DNA of 10,626 bases from Bryobacterales bacterium. GTDB lineage: Bacteria; Acidobacteriota; Terriglobia; Bryobacterales; Bryobacteraceae. The stretch is from the NCBI GenBank assembly GCA_016880505.1, contig JAEHDI010001088.1:1-10626 (forward strand). The letters run 5' to 3'. The stretch's first letter is position 1; each line of letters begins with the position of its first letter. A program made the translations under genes and the position numbers. This document shows, piece by piece, positions 1-6,359 of this stretch. The notes under the pieces were generated by a model. It was not told the DNA's origin. It saw only the letters and a list, made by a program, of their open reading frames with translations, and searched no databases.

Positions 1-101
1 GTGTAGTCCACCGCCTGGCGAAAGCTGCGCTGGGTGGCCTCCTTGTAGACCTTGGCGCAGCGCGTCTCCTCACCGCTGCGCACCACGTAGACCAGCGCCT
101 C
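1..101 (-). pseudogene. RIO-type serine protein kinase fragment, broken at its N-terminal side and cut by the window edge
   Basis: Read on the reverse strand, these 33 codons include VVRSGEETRCAKVYKEA followed by a QRSFRQAVDY segment. This closely resembles, from memory, the N-terminal part of the bacterial RIO1-like kinases of the PA4780 type, where the lysine of CAKVYKEA is the ATP-binding lysine. In that family the stretch is preceded by an SGKEA nucleotide loop and a leader of some 20 residues. Here only the EA remains, and an in-frame TAG (104..102) stands directly before it, so no normal start exists. The remaining C-terminal kinase domain, if present, lies outside the window. The family resemblance is strong; whether this is a decayed gene, a recombination remnant or a misassembled contig end cannot be decided from the sequence. 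Confidence 0.7.
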
Positions 102-105
102 CTAA

Positions 106-111
106 TAGAAT
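106..111 (+). promoter_or_regulatory. -10-like hexamer TAGAAT before the cysteine desulfurase
   Basis: TAGAAT ends four bases before the GTG start codon and no Shine-Dalgarno sequence is visible, so a leaderless or nearly leaderless transcript is plausible. No convincing -35 is seen, and the upstream bases belong to the RIO kinase fragment. The site may therefore be accidental if the junction is artificial. Confidence 0.4.
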
Positions 112-115
112 TTCC

Positions 116-1273
116 GTGGATCGTTTCTATTTCGACCATAACGCGACTACCCCTGTGTCCGCGGAGGTGCTGGAGGCGCTGGTTCCGCTGCTGGGGGAGG
201 TGTATGGCAACGCGTCGAGCATCCACCATTTCGGTCAGGTGGCGAAACAGCGGTTGGAGACGGCGCGCCGGCAGACGGCGGCTTTGATCCACGCGCGGCC
301 GCAGGAAATTGTTTTTGTGAGCGGCGGCACGGAGGCCGACAACCTCGCGATTCTCGGCGCGGTGCGGCGGTCGCCAAAACCGCGGAAACACGTGGTGACC
401 ACGGCGATCGAGCATCCGGCGGTGCTCAATGCCTGCGGCCGGCTCGAGCGCGAAGGCGTCGAAGTGACGTATATCCGCGCCGGTTCGGGCGGCGTGGTCG
501 ATCCGGACGACGTCCGCCGCGCGCTGCGGTCGGACACGGTGCTCGTATCGGTGATGCATGCAAACAACGAGCTCGGGACGATCCAGCCGGTCGGGGAGAT
601 CGCCCAGATCGCCCGCGAGGGCGGCGCGCTGATGCATTCCGACGGCGTGCAGGCCGCCGGGAAGATTCCGGTGGACGTCGCGGCGCTCGGCGTGGACCTG
701 TATTCGATGAGCGGGCATAAGATTTACGCTCCGAAGGGTGCGGGCTCGCTCTATATCCGCAAGGGGACGGCGATTGAGCCGATCCTGTTTGGCGGGCATC
801 ACGAGCGCGATCGACGGCCGGGGACGGAGAACGTTCCCGGAGCGGCGGCGTTCGGCGCGGCTGCGGAGTGGATTCGAGCGAACCTTTCGGGCGAGGCGGT
901 GCGGGTCGGTGCATTGCGCGACCGTCTGGAGCAAGGCATTCTCGCGTGCGTGCCGCACGCGTACGTCAACGGCGCGGGCTCGCCCCGGACGCCGAATACG
1001 ACCAACATCCGGTTCGATGGGATCGAGGGAGAGGCGATGGTGATCGCGCTTGACCTCATGGGCTTCGCCGTTTCGAGCGGCGCCGCCTGCTCGAGCGGCG
1101 CGGTGGAACCGTCGCACGTGCTGACCGCGATCGGCCTCTCGGCCATGGACGCGAAGTCGAGCTTGCGGTTCTCGCTCGGCCGCTCGAACACGGAAGAGCA
1201 GGTGAACGCGCTGATCGGGGCGGTCGCCGAGTCCGCCGCCCGTCTGCGCAAGCTTTCGCCGACCTATGCCTGA
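116..1273 (+). CDS. Cysteine desulfurase (NifS/IscS family, class V aminotransferase fold)
   Basis: A 385-aa PLP enzyme that takes sulfur from L-cysteine as a persulfide and passes it to Fe-S cluster or tRNA thiolation partners in the cytoplasm. The family signature is complete: FDHNATTP (6-13), GNASSIH (31-37), GGTEADN (70-76), cofactor-stacking His100, HANNELG (148-154), Asp176 and Gln179 at the pyridine ring, SGHKIYAPKG with Schiff-base Lys202, RRPGTENV (233-240), and a mobile loop SSGAACSSG with catalytic Cys325. Length is normal for the family. The GTG start gives an N-terminus ending right at the conserved FDHNATT strand, as in NifS/IscS; no SD precedes it, but a TAGAAT hexamer does. 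The stop overlaps the mnmA start by 8 bp, so its sulfur probably feeds MnmA. IscS, NifS and SufS-like alternatives cannot be fully separated; the loop and lack of an N-terminal extension favour group I (IscS/NifS). Confidence 0.95.
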   Translation: MDRFYFDHNATTPVSAEVLEALVPLLGEVYGNASSIHHFGQVAKQRLETARRQTAALIHARPQEIVFVSGGTEADNLAILGAVRRSPKPRKHVVTTAIEHPAVLNACGRLEREGVEVTYIRAGSGGVVDPDDVRRALRSDTVLVSVMHANNELGTIQPVGEIAQIAREGGALMHSDGVQAAGKIPVDVAALGVDLYSMSGHKIYAPKGAGSLYIRKGTAIEPILFGGHHERDRRPGTENVPGAAAFGAAAEWIRANLSGEAVRVGALRDRLEQGILACVPHAYVNGAGSPRTPNTTNIRFDGIEGEAMVIALDLMGFAVSSGAACSSGAVEPSHVLTAIGLSAMDAKSSLRFSLGRSNTEEQVNALIGAVAESAARLRKLSPTYA

Positions 1274-2372
1274 GAAGATCACCGCGGTTGCGATGAGCGG
1301 CGGAGTCGACAGCTCCGTGGTTGCCGGCCTGCTGCGCCGGCGCGGCGAGAACGTCGTGGGGCTGACGATGCAGCTATGGAACCAGCGGCGGCTGCCGGAA
1401 CTGGCCGGGGAAACCGCGACGGGCCGCTGCTGTTCGCTCGACGACGTCTACGATGCACGGCACGTTGCCGAGACGCTCGGCATTCCGTACTACGTGGTGA
1501 ACTTCGAGGAGCGGTTCGAGAAACAGGTAGTGCGGCCGTTCATCGATGACTATCTCGCCGGACGCACGCCGATCCCGTGCACGCTTTGCAACAACCACAT
1601 CAAGTTCGACCAGTTCCTCGAACTGGCCGATTCGGTGGGGGCGGAGAAGATCGCCACCGGGCATTACGCCAGAGTTTCCCGGGACGAGAAGACCGGGCGG
1701 TACCTGCTGTGGCGCGGCGCGGATGACGCCAAGGACCAGACGTATTTTCTGTTCGGGCTGAGCCAGGCACAGCTTGCGCGCACACTCTTTCCGTTGGGCG
1801 GGTACACCAAAGACCATGTGCGTGGAATGGCAGAGGAGATGGGCCTGCCGGTGGCCCGCAAGGGTGACAGCCAGGAGATCTGCTTCGTCCCAAACGGCGA
1901 CTACGGCGCGTTTATCGAGGCATACTTTCGGGAGCAGGGAATTCCCTCGCGCCAGACGCGTGGCGAGATCGTTGGCGCCGACGGGCGTGTCCTCGGGGAG
2001 CACGCCGGGGTGCACCATTTCACGGTCGGCCAGCGGCGCGGGCTGGGAGTGGCGGCGGGCGAGCCGCTCTACGTGATTGCCACCGAGCCCGCCACGCAGC
2101 GCGTACTCGTGGGCCGGTCCGAGGAATTGTTCCGAGGCACGCTGTCTGCACGGGACGTGAACTGGTTTCCCTGGGCCTCGCTTTCGGAGCCCATCCGCGC
2201 GAGGGTGAAGATCCGGAACAAGCACGCTGCCGCCCCGGCGATGGTGTCCCCAACGGGCGACCCGGCCCGGATCGAGGTGCGGTTCGACGAGCCGCAGCGC
2301 GCAGTCACACCGGGACAAGCGGCGGTCTTCTATGACGGCGACCTCGTGCTGGGCGGCGGCTGGATAGAATAG
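1266..2372 (+). CDS. mnmA: tRNA-specific 2-thiouridylase MnmA
   Basis: A 368-aa enzyme that activates U34 of Lys/Glu/Gln tRNAs by adenylation and replaces O2 with sulfur delivered from a cysteine desulfurase. An N-type PP-loop MSGGVDSS (10-17) binds ATP. Catalytic Cys108 sits in PCTLCNNHIKF and the persulfide-forming Cys206 in GDSQEICF, the expected pair. TGHYAR (131-136), DQTYFL (157-162) and HFTVGQRRGLG (251-261) are further family motifs, and the C-terminal beta-barrel is complete. Length is typical. The ATG lies inside the end of the upstream cysteine desulfurase gene, which suggests translational coupling and direct functional pairing. A vicinal pair Cys55-Cys56 occurs in the N-terminal domain and has no known role that I can assign. 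The last codons contain the TAGAAT that probably serves the next gene. Confidence 0.97.
   Translation: MPEKITAVAMSGGVDSSVVAGLLRRRGENVVGLTMQLWNQRRLPELAGETATGRCCSLDDVYDARHVAETLGIPYYVVNFEERFEKQVVRPFIDDYLAGRTPIPCTLCNNHIKFDQFLELADSVGAEKIATGHYARVSRDEKTGRYLLWRGADDAKDQTYFLFGLSQAQLARTLFPLGGYTKDHVRGMAEEMGLPVARKGDSQEICFVPNGDYGAFIEAYFREQGIPSRQTRGEIVGADGRVLGEHAGVHHFTVGQRRGLGVAAGEPLYVIATEPATQRVLVGRSEELFRGTLSARDVNWFPWASLSEPIRARVKIRNKHAAAPAMVSPTGDPARIEVRFDEPQRAVTPGQAAVFYDGDLVLGGGWIE
2365..2370 (+). promoter_or_regulatory. -10-like hexamer TAGAAT inside the end of mnmA
   Basis: TAGAAT overlaps the last mnmA codons and the first base of its stop, and ends six bases before the TTG of the acyltransferase gene, which lacks an SD. 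This fits a leaderless internal promoter, although read-through from mnmA is equally possible. No clear -35 hexamer was found. Confidence 0.35.
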
Positions 2373-2376
2373 ACGC

Positions 2377-3276
2377 TTGCCCGGCCGCTCCGTTTTCCGC
2401 GACAGCGTCGAATACGCACTGGCTTCCATTGTGCTGAAGTCGCTGGCATGTCTGCCACGTTGGCCGGCGGAACGGCTGGCACGAGGTTACGCGCGGCTTC
2501 TGGACCTTGCTCTCCCGCGGTTGCGCCGTGTGGCGCGCCGCAACCTGTCGATGGCGATGCCCCGACTGTCCGATGGGCAGCGAGAACGCGTCATCGATGG
2601 GGTCTTTCGCTCCATTGCCCGGCTTCTCGTAGCCTTCGCGCGATTTCCTAGGATCGGACGCGAGAATGTCTCAGAGTGGATCCGGTACGAGGGCTTCGAC
2701 CATTTCGAGGAGGCCCTGGGGCGCGGCAAGGGCGTGCTGTTCGCGACGGCGCATCTCGGCAACTGGGAATTGAGCGCGTTTGCGCACGCGCTGATGGCGG
2801 CGCCGATGCACGTGGTGGTCCGGCCGCTGGACAATCCGAAGATCGATGCACTCGTAAGCAGCTATCGGAAGGCATCCGGGAACCACGTGATCCAGAAGAA
2901 GGACTTCGCCCGTGGAATTCTGAAGGCGCTCTCGGCGAACGAAGCGGTGGGAATTCTGATCGATCAGAACACCGGCCTGGAGGAAGGTGTCTTCGTCGAT
3001 TTCTTCGGAATCCCAGCGTGTGCCAACCCGGGGATCGCGCGCCTTGCCGCGCACAGCGGCGCGGCCGTAATTCCGGGGTTCGCGCTCTGGTCCGAGGTCG
3101 AGCGGCGGTACGTCCTCCGCTTCTATCCGCCGGTAGAGATCACGGGGGACCCTGCCGCGGACACGCAACGGCTTCAATCATCAATCGAGGCCGTGATCCG
3201 GGAGCACCCGGACCAGTGGCTCTGGATCCACCGGCGCTGGAAGACGCGGCCGGAGGGCGCGCCGGCGTTGTACTGA
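2377..3276 (+). CDS. Lysophospholipid/lipid A-type acyltransferase (LpxL/HtrB family)
   Basis: A 299-aa member of the HtrB/LpxL family, which transfers acyl chains from acyl-ACP to lipid A or related membrane lipids at the inner face of the cytoplasmic membrane. The catalytic HX4E box is HLGNWE (126-131). Other family landmarks are RPLDNPKID (149-157), GILIDQN (192-198), a FGIPA..NPGIARLA substrate segment (210-224) and the C-terminal HPDQWLWIHRRWKTRP (277-292). The hydrophobic N-terminal stretch around residues 13-27 is a likely membrane anchor. The TTG start is used because nothing else begins before the family N-terminus; it lies 4 bp after the mnmA stop, preceded by TAGAAT rather than an SD. 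Which lipid it acylates cannot be read from sequence, so no gene symbol is given. Confidence 0.88.
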   Translation: MPGRSVFRDSVEYALASIVLKSLACLPRWPAERLARGYARLLDLALPRLRRVARRNLSMAMPRLSDGQRERVIDGVFRSIARLLVAFARFPRIGRENVSEWIRYEGFDHFEEALGRGKGVLFATAHLGNWELSAFAHALMAAPMHVVVRPLDNPKIDALVSSYRKASGNHVIQKKDFARGILKALSANEAVGILIDQNTGLEEGVFVDFFGIPACANPGIARLAAHSGAAVIPGFALWSEVERRYVLRFYPPVEITGDPAADTQRLQSSIEAVIREHPDQWLWIHRRWKTRPEGAPALY

Positions 3277-3302
3277 ACGAACTGGCAGCCTGACTCCTAC
3301 GC

Positions 3303-3308
3303 TAAAAT
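3303..3308 (+). promoter_or_regulatory. -10-like hexamer TAAAAT before the glycosidase gene
   Basis: TAAAAT in the 44-bp gap after the acyltransferase ends 12 bases before the ATG at 3321. With a usual 6-7 base offset the transcript would carry only about five untranslated bases. No SD or good -35 is visible. Confidence 0.45.
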
Positions 3309-3320
3309 GGCTCCCCAACT

Positions 3321-4724
3321 ATGCCGCGATCAGTTTTAGTCGCATTCTTCGTCTGCGGATTTGCGATCTGCGGACTTGCTCAGCCCAGGCAACCGTCTGG
3401 CCCGTTGCGCCCGTCGCCGTCCAATCCTCGCTACTTCACCGATGCTTCGGCGCGCGCCGTCTACCTTACGGGAACCCATAACTGGAACAACTTCGTGGAT
3501 ACAGGGCACCGCTCGCGCATCGGAGAGCCGCCGCCGGCCTTCGATTACGGCCAGTTCCTTGATTTTCTTCAGGCCCACCATCACAATTTCTTCCGCCTCT
3601 GGCGATGGGAATCGCCGAAATGGACGGATGACGAGCCGGCCGGCGTCGCCTACAACGCTCTCCACCCGTGGCTCCGCACCGGACCGGGCCTGGCGCCGGA
3701 CGGCAAGCCGAAGTTCGACCTGACGCAGTTCGACCCGCAGTACTTCGACCGCATGCGTACGCGCATAACCGCCGCCGGCGCTCGCGGCATGTACGTATCC
3801 GTGATGCTGTTCGAGGGGTACGAAATCCAGTTTTACGACGCCTGGAAGTGCCACCCGTTCAACCGGGACAGCAACATCAACGGGATTGATGCCGACACTA
3901 ACGGAGATGGCCGCGGCCTGGAGTACAACACGCTCGAAGAGAGCCCCATGGGCCGGAGAGTGCTGGAGCTGCAGGAGGCGTATGTCCGCAAGGTCATCGA
4001 GACTGTGAATGACCTGGATAACGTCCTTTATGAGATCTGCAACGAAGCCGGTTCCTACTCGACAGAGTGGCAGTACCACATGATCCGCTTCGTGCATGAG
4101 TACGAGGCTGCCAAATCGAAGCGTCATCCGGTTGGCATGACGTTCCAGTACAAAGGAGGCGCCAATCGCACGCTCTTTGAAAGCCCGGCGGATTGGATTT
4201 CGCCCAACCGGGGCGAAGGTCCGGAAGACTACCTGAGCGATCCACCCGCCAACGTCAGCGGTAAAGTGATCATCAACGACACCGACCACCTCTGCGGACA
4301 CACCTGCGGCGACAATGTCTGGGTCTGGAAAAGCTTCACGCGCGGGCTGAACGTGCTCTTCATGGAGGAGTTGACTCCGTCGCCTACGTGGCATGATTCT
4401 GCCCGTGCCGCCATGGGCCAGACCCGGTTACTCTCCGAGAGAATCAACCTGGCCGGGATGGCGCCGCACGACGAACTGGCTTCCACTCGCTACTGCCTGG
4501 CCAACCCGGGATCCGAATACGTCGTCTTTCAACCCGGTGGCCAGGGTGAATTCAGAGTGGATCTGCGAGGAGTGAAGGGCGCGTTCGCCGTGGAGTGGCT
4601 CAACGTGAACTCGGACAAGAGCTCGAGCGGCGAACGAGTGGAAGGGGGCGAGTTCCGCACCTTCCGCACACCCTTTCCCGGACCGGCCGTTCTGTATCTG
4701 AAACGCGCGGACGGCGGGCAGTGA
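3321..4724 (+). CDS. Secreted glycoside hydrolase-like protein (DUF4038/TIM-barrel type with C-terminal beta domain)
   Basis: A 467-aa exported protein. Residues 1-20 form a signal peptide with a hydrophobic core and a probable cleavage after GLA. NPRYFTDASARAVYLTG (35-51) followed by HNWNN is the opening of DUF4038-like and related putative glycosidase barrels. DNVLYEICNEAG (233-244) carries the Asn-Glu pair (N241, E242) typical of the acid/base of clan GH-A enzymes, and VIINDTDHLCG (317-326) is a conserved active-site-like strand. Residues about 390-462 form a small beta domain ending FPGPAVLYLKR, like the domain that follows such barrels (often labelled collagen-binding-like). A segment DADTNGDGRGLE (190-201) matches an EF-hand calcium loop. 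It probably attacks a plant or microbial polysaccharide, but the substrate is unknown. It has its own TAAAAT element and faces pheA, with a 26-bp gap. Confidence 0.8.
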   Translation: MPRSVLVAFFVCGFAICGLAQPRQPSGPLRPSPSNPRYFTDASARAVYLTGTHNWNNFVDTGHRSRIGEPPPAFDYGQFLDFLQAHHHNFFRLWRWESPKWTDDEPAGVAYNALHPWLRTGPGLAPDGKPKFDLTQFDPQYFDRMRTRITAAGARGMYVSVMLFEGYEIQFYDAWKCHPFNRDSNINGIDADTNGDGRGLEYNTLEESPMGRRVLELQEAYVRKVIETVNDLDNVLYEICNEAGSYSTEWQYHMIRFVHEYEAAKSKRHPVGMTFQYKGGANRTLFESPADWISPNRGEGPEDYLSDPPANVSGKVIINDTDHLCGHTCGDNVWVWKSFTRGLNVLFMEELTPSPTWHDSARAAMGQTRLLSERINLAGMAPHDELASTRYCLANPGSEYVVFQPGGQGEFRVDLRGVKGAFAVEWLNVNSDKSSSGERVEGGEFRTFRTPFPGPAVLYLKRADGGQ

Positions 4725-4750
4725 CGGAGCAAGATCGACAGTCTAGCGCT

Positions 4751-5608
4751 TTACTCGCCGCGCGGGTAGCAGCCCAGAACGCGCAGGAAATCCGCGAGCT
4801 CGGAGAGATGACTCAGCGCGTTCTGCACACGGGGCTCGTCGAGGTCGCCCAGAAAGTCGAGATAGAAGAGGTACTCCCAGGGCTTGCCCCGCAGCGGGCG
4901 CGACTCGATCTTCATCAGGTTGATGTCGCGGAGTGCGAAGGCGCTGAGCGCCCGGAACAGCGTTCCCGGGATGTTGCGGGTAGTGAACACCAGCGTCGTT
5001 TTCCACCCGCGTGCGGCGGAACGGTTGGTGGCGGCGCGCCGGGCTGCGTCCCGCCTGCGCAACAGAAAGAAACGCGTGTAGTTCCGGCGGTCGTCCTCGA
5101 TCGAGCGCTTCAGGATTTTCGCTCCGTAAATTTCGGCCGAAAGAGCGGAAGCAATGGCGGCGGCGTCCTTGAGCCCGTCCTCCATGATCATCTTGACGCT
5201 GCCGGCGGTGTCATAGAACGGCACTCGTTCAATATCCGGATGATTTGTGAAGAAATCTAGGCACTGATTCAGGGCCACCGGATGCGAAAAAACGCGGCGG
5301 ATCTTCCGGAAAGTGACTCCGGGCGACGCAATCAAATTATGCACGATGCGGACGCTGGTTTCGGCGACGATCTCGAAATCGTCGAAATGCAACAGGTGAT
5401 CGTAATTTTCATGCACCGATCCGGCGAGGGTGTTCTCGATGGGGACGACGGCGGCGTCGACTTTCCTGACGCGCAGACTCTGGAAGACCTCCTCAAAACG
5501 CTGGCAGGGGAGCACCTCCGCGCCGTCGCCGAGCAACTGGCGCACAGCCTGCTGGCTGAACGCCCCTCGTTCTCCCTGAAATGCGGCTTTCATGGGCCGT
5601 TTCGCCAT
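4751..5608 (-). CDS. pheA: Prephenate dehydratase
   Basis: A 285-aa monofunctional enzyme that converts prephenate to phenylpyruvate in phenylalanine synthesis. The periplasmic-binding-like catalytic domain shows FQGERGAFSQQA (10-21), VPIENTLAGSV (55-65), FSHPVALNQC (107-116), YDTAGSVK (132-139) and NYTRF (176-180), where Thr178 and Phe180 are the catalytic TRF residues. A C-terminal ACT domain follows (about 203-280) with GTLF (215-218) and ESRP (235-238), the phenylalanine-sensing motifs, so feedback inhibition is expected. There is no chorismate mutase domain. AGGAGAT (5621..5615) lies 6 bases before the ATG. It is the second gene of a ubiX-pheA unit with a 21-bp gap. A basic Arg/Ala-rich linker (184-200) joins the two domains. 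Confidence 0.96.
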   Translation of the reverse strand: MAKRPMKAAFQGERGAFSQQAVRQLLGDGAEVLPCQRFEEVFQSLRVRKVDAAVVPIENTLAGSVHENYDHLLHFDDFEIVAETSVRIVHNLIASPGVTFRKIRRVFSHPVALNQCLDFFTNHPDIERVPFYDTAGSVKMIMEDGLKDAAAIASALSAEIYGAKILKRSIEDDRRNYTRFFLLRRRDAARRAATNRSAARGWKTTLVFTTRNIPGTLFRALSAFALRDINLMKIESRPLRGKPWEYLFYLDFLGDLDEPRVQNALSHLSELADFLRVLGCYPRGE

Positions 5609-5629
5609 CGTGTAATCTCCTATGACGGA

Positions 5630-6190
5630 CTAGGTTTCCTGCCAGCGTTTCGCCTGCAGGTCGGGCAGGCCGAGCAGGTCCAGGACGCGGTCGACGCTGT
5701 GGTCGACGATATCGAGCACCGTCTCGGGCTTATGGTAAAACGCGGGAGCGGGCGGAGCGATGATCGCTCCGATGCGGGCGAGCGCAGCCATCGTCTCCAG
5801 GTGCCCGAGATGGAACGGCGACTCGCGAACCATCAGAATCAGCTTGCGGCGTTCCTTCAGGCAGACGTCAGCGGCGCGCACCAGCAAGTTATCGGTGACA
5901 CCCGTCGCGATCGCTGCCATGCTGTGGATCGAGCATGGCGCAACGACCATGCCGTCCACTGGATACGAACCGCTGGCCAGACGGCAGCCGATGTCCTCCA
6001 CCGGGTACGAGAAGTGAGCCATCGACTTCACGTCGGCGGCGAACTTGCCGGTCTCCAGGAAGATCGTCCGCTCGCCGGCGCGAGTTACGATCAAGTGGAT
6101 TTCGACCTCGGGCCGGGACCGGAGCTTTTCGAGCAAACGCAAGCCGTAAATCGAGCCGCTCGCCCCCGAAATCCCGACAATCACGCGCAA
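5630..6190 (-). CDS. ubiX: Flavin prenyltransferase UbiX
   Basis: A 186-aa flavoprotein that joins dimethylallyl phosphate to FMN, producing the prenyl-FMN cofactor of UbiD-type decarboxylases. The N-terminal FMN motif GISGASGSIYG (6-16) and the family core MVVAPCSIHSMAAIATG (81-97), DNLLVRAADVCLKERRKL (100-117), RESPFHLGHLE (122-132) and PPAPAFYHKP (146-155) are all intact; length is typical. The TTG start at 6190 is chosen because AAGGAG lies 8 bases before it on the reverse strand; a GTG two codons later is the alternative. No ubiD is seen in the window. It is followed closely by pheA. A 20-bp palindrome lies 22 bp upstream of its start, so regulation by a palindrome-binding protein is possible. 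Confidence 0.95.
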   Translation of the reverse strand: MRVIVGISGASGSIYGLRLLEKLRSRPEVEIHLIVTRAGERTIFLETGKFAADVKSMAHFSYPVEDIGCRLASGSYPVDGMVVAPCSIHSMAAIATGVTDNLLVRAADVCLKERRKLILMVRESPFHLGHLETMAALARIGAIIAPPAPAFYHKPETVLDIVDHSVDRVLDLLGLPDLQAKRWQET

Positions 6191-6212
6191 GGATTGTCTC
6201 CTTTGGAAACTA

Positions 6213-6232
6213 TTGTTCCGAATTCAGAACAA
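6213..6232. promoter_or_regulatory. Palindromic operator-like site, copy 1
   Basis: TTGTTCCGAATTCAGAACAA pairs with its own complement at 9 of 10 positions. It lies between the divergent ubiX and S24-like regulator genes, immediately upstream of the ubiX SD and about 20 bp upstream of the -35 element of the regulator. A second copy with 17 of 20 identical bases occurs at 7635-7654. Two matching palindromes next to a dimerising HTH regulator look like binding sites for it, but the pairing is inferred. Confidence 0.6.
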
Positions 6233-6248
6233 ACTAGCGCCAAAATGC

Positions 6249-6278
6249 TTGCCCTCGGCTTCATTCCCTCGCTATAAT
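6249..6278 (+). promoter_or_regulatory. Sigma70-type promoter of the S24-like regulator
   Basis: TTGCCC (6249-6254), an 18-base spacer and a perfect TATAAT (6273-6278). A transcript from about 6285 would have a leader of about 75 bases before the ATG at 6360. This promoter lies inside the longer open frame that begins at a TTG at 6213 and argues against that upstream start. Confidence 0.6.
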
Positions 6279-6359
6279 TCCACCGGATGCGCTCCCGTTC
6301 GCGAGCGACGTACGGGCGGAACAGAGGCCCGAGCAGGGCAGCCGAGACTGGATCATACC

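Noticed and set aside
1374..2429. Long reverse-strand open frame opposite mnmA (351 codons)
   Set aside because: It is antisense to a complete, well-conserved mnmA; in GC-rich DNA such shadow frames are expected, and the translation shows no family motif.
3336..4394. Long reverse-strand open frame opposite the glycosidase gene (352 codons)
   Set aside because: It mirrors codon periodicity of the real gene and shows no recognisable domain, SD or promoter.
6213..6232. Canonical LexA SOS box
   Set aside because: The order GTTC..GAAC with this spacing fits neither the Gram-positive GAAC..GTTC box nor the alphaproteobacterial GTTC direct repeat nor the enterobacterial CTGT..ACAG box, and no SOS gene follows.
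5282..6277. Forward open frame of 331 codons opposite pheA and ubiX
   Set aside because: Both reverse-strand genes are unmistakable; the forward frame crosses their junction and has no domain motifs.
6213..6359. N-terminal extension of the S24-like regulator from a TTG at 6213
   Set aside because: The start would lie inside the palindrome and upstream of a good TATAAT promoter, and the extra 49 residues are low in structure and unlike an HTH N-terminus.
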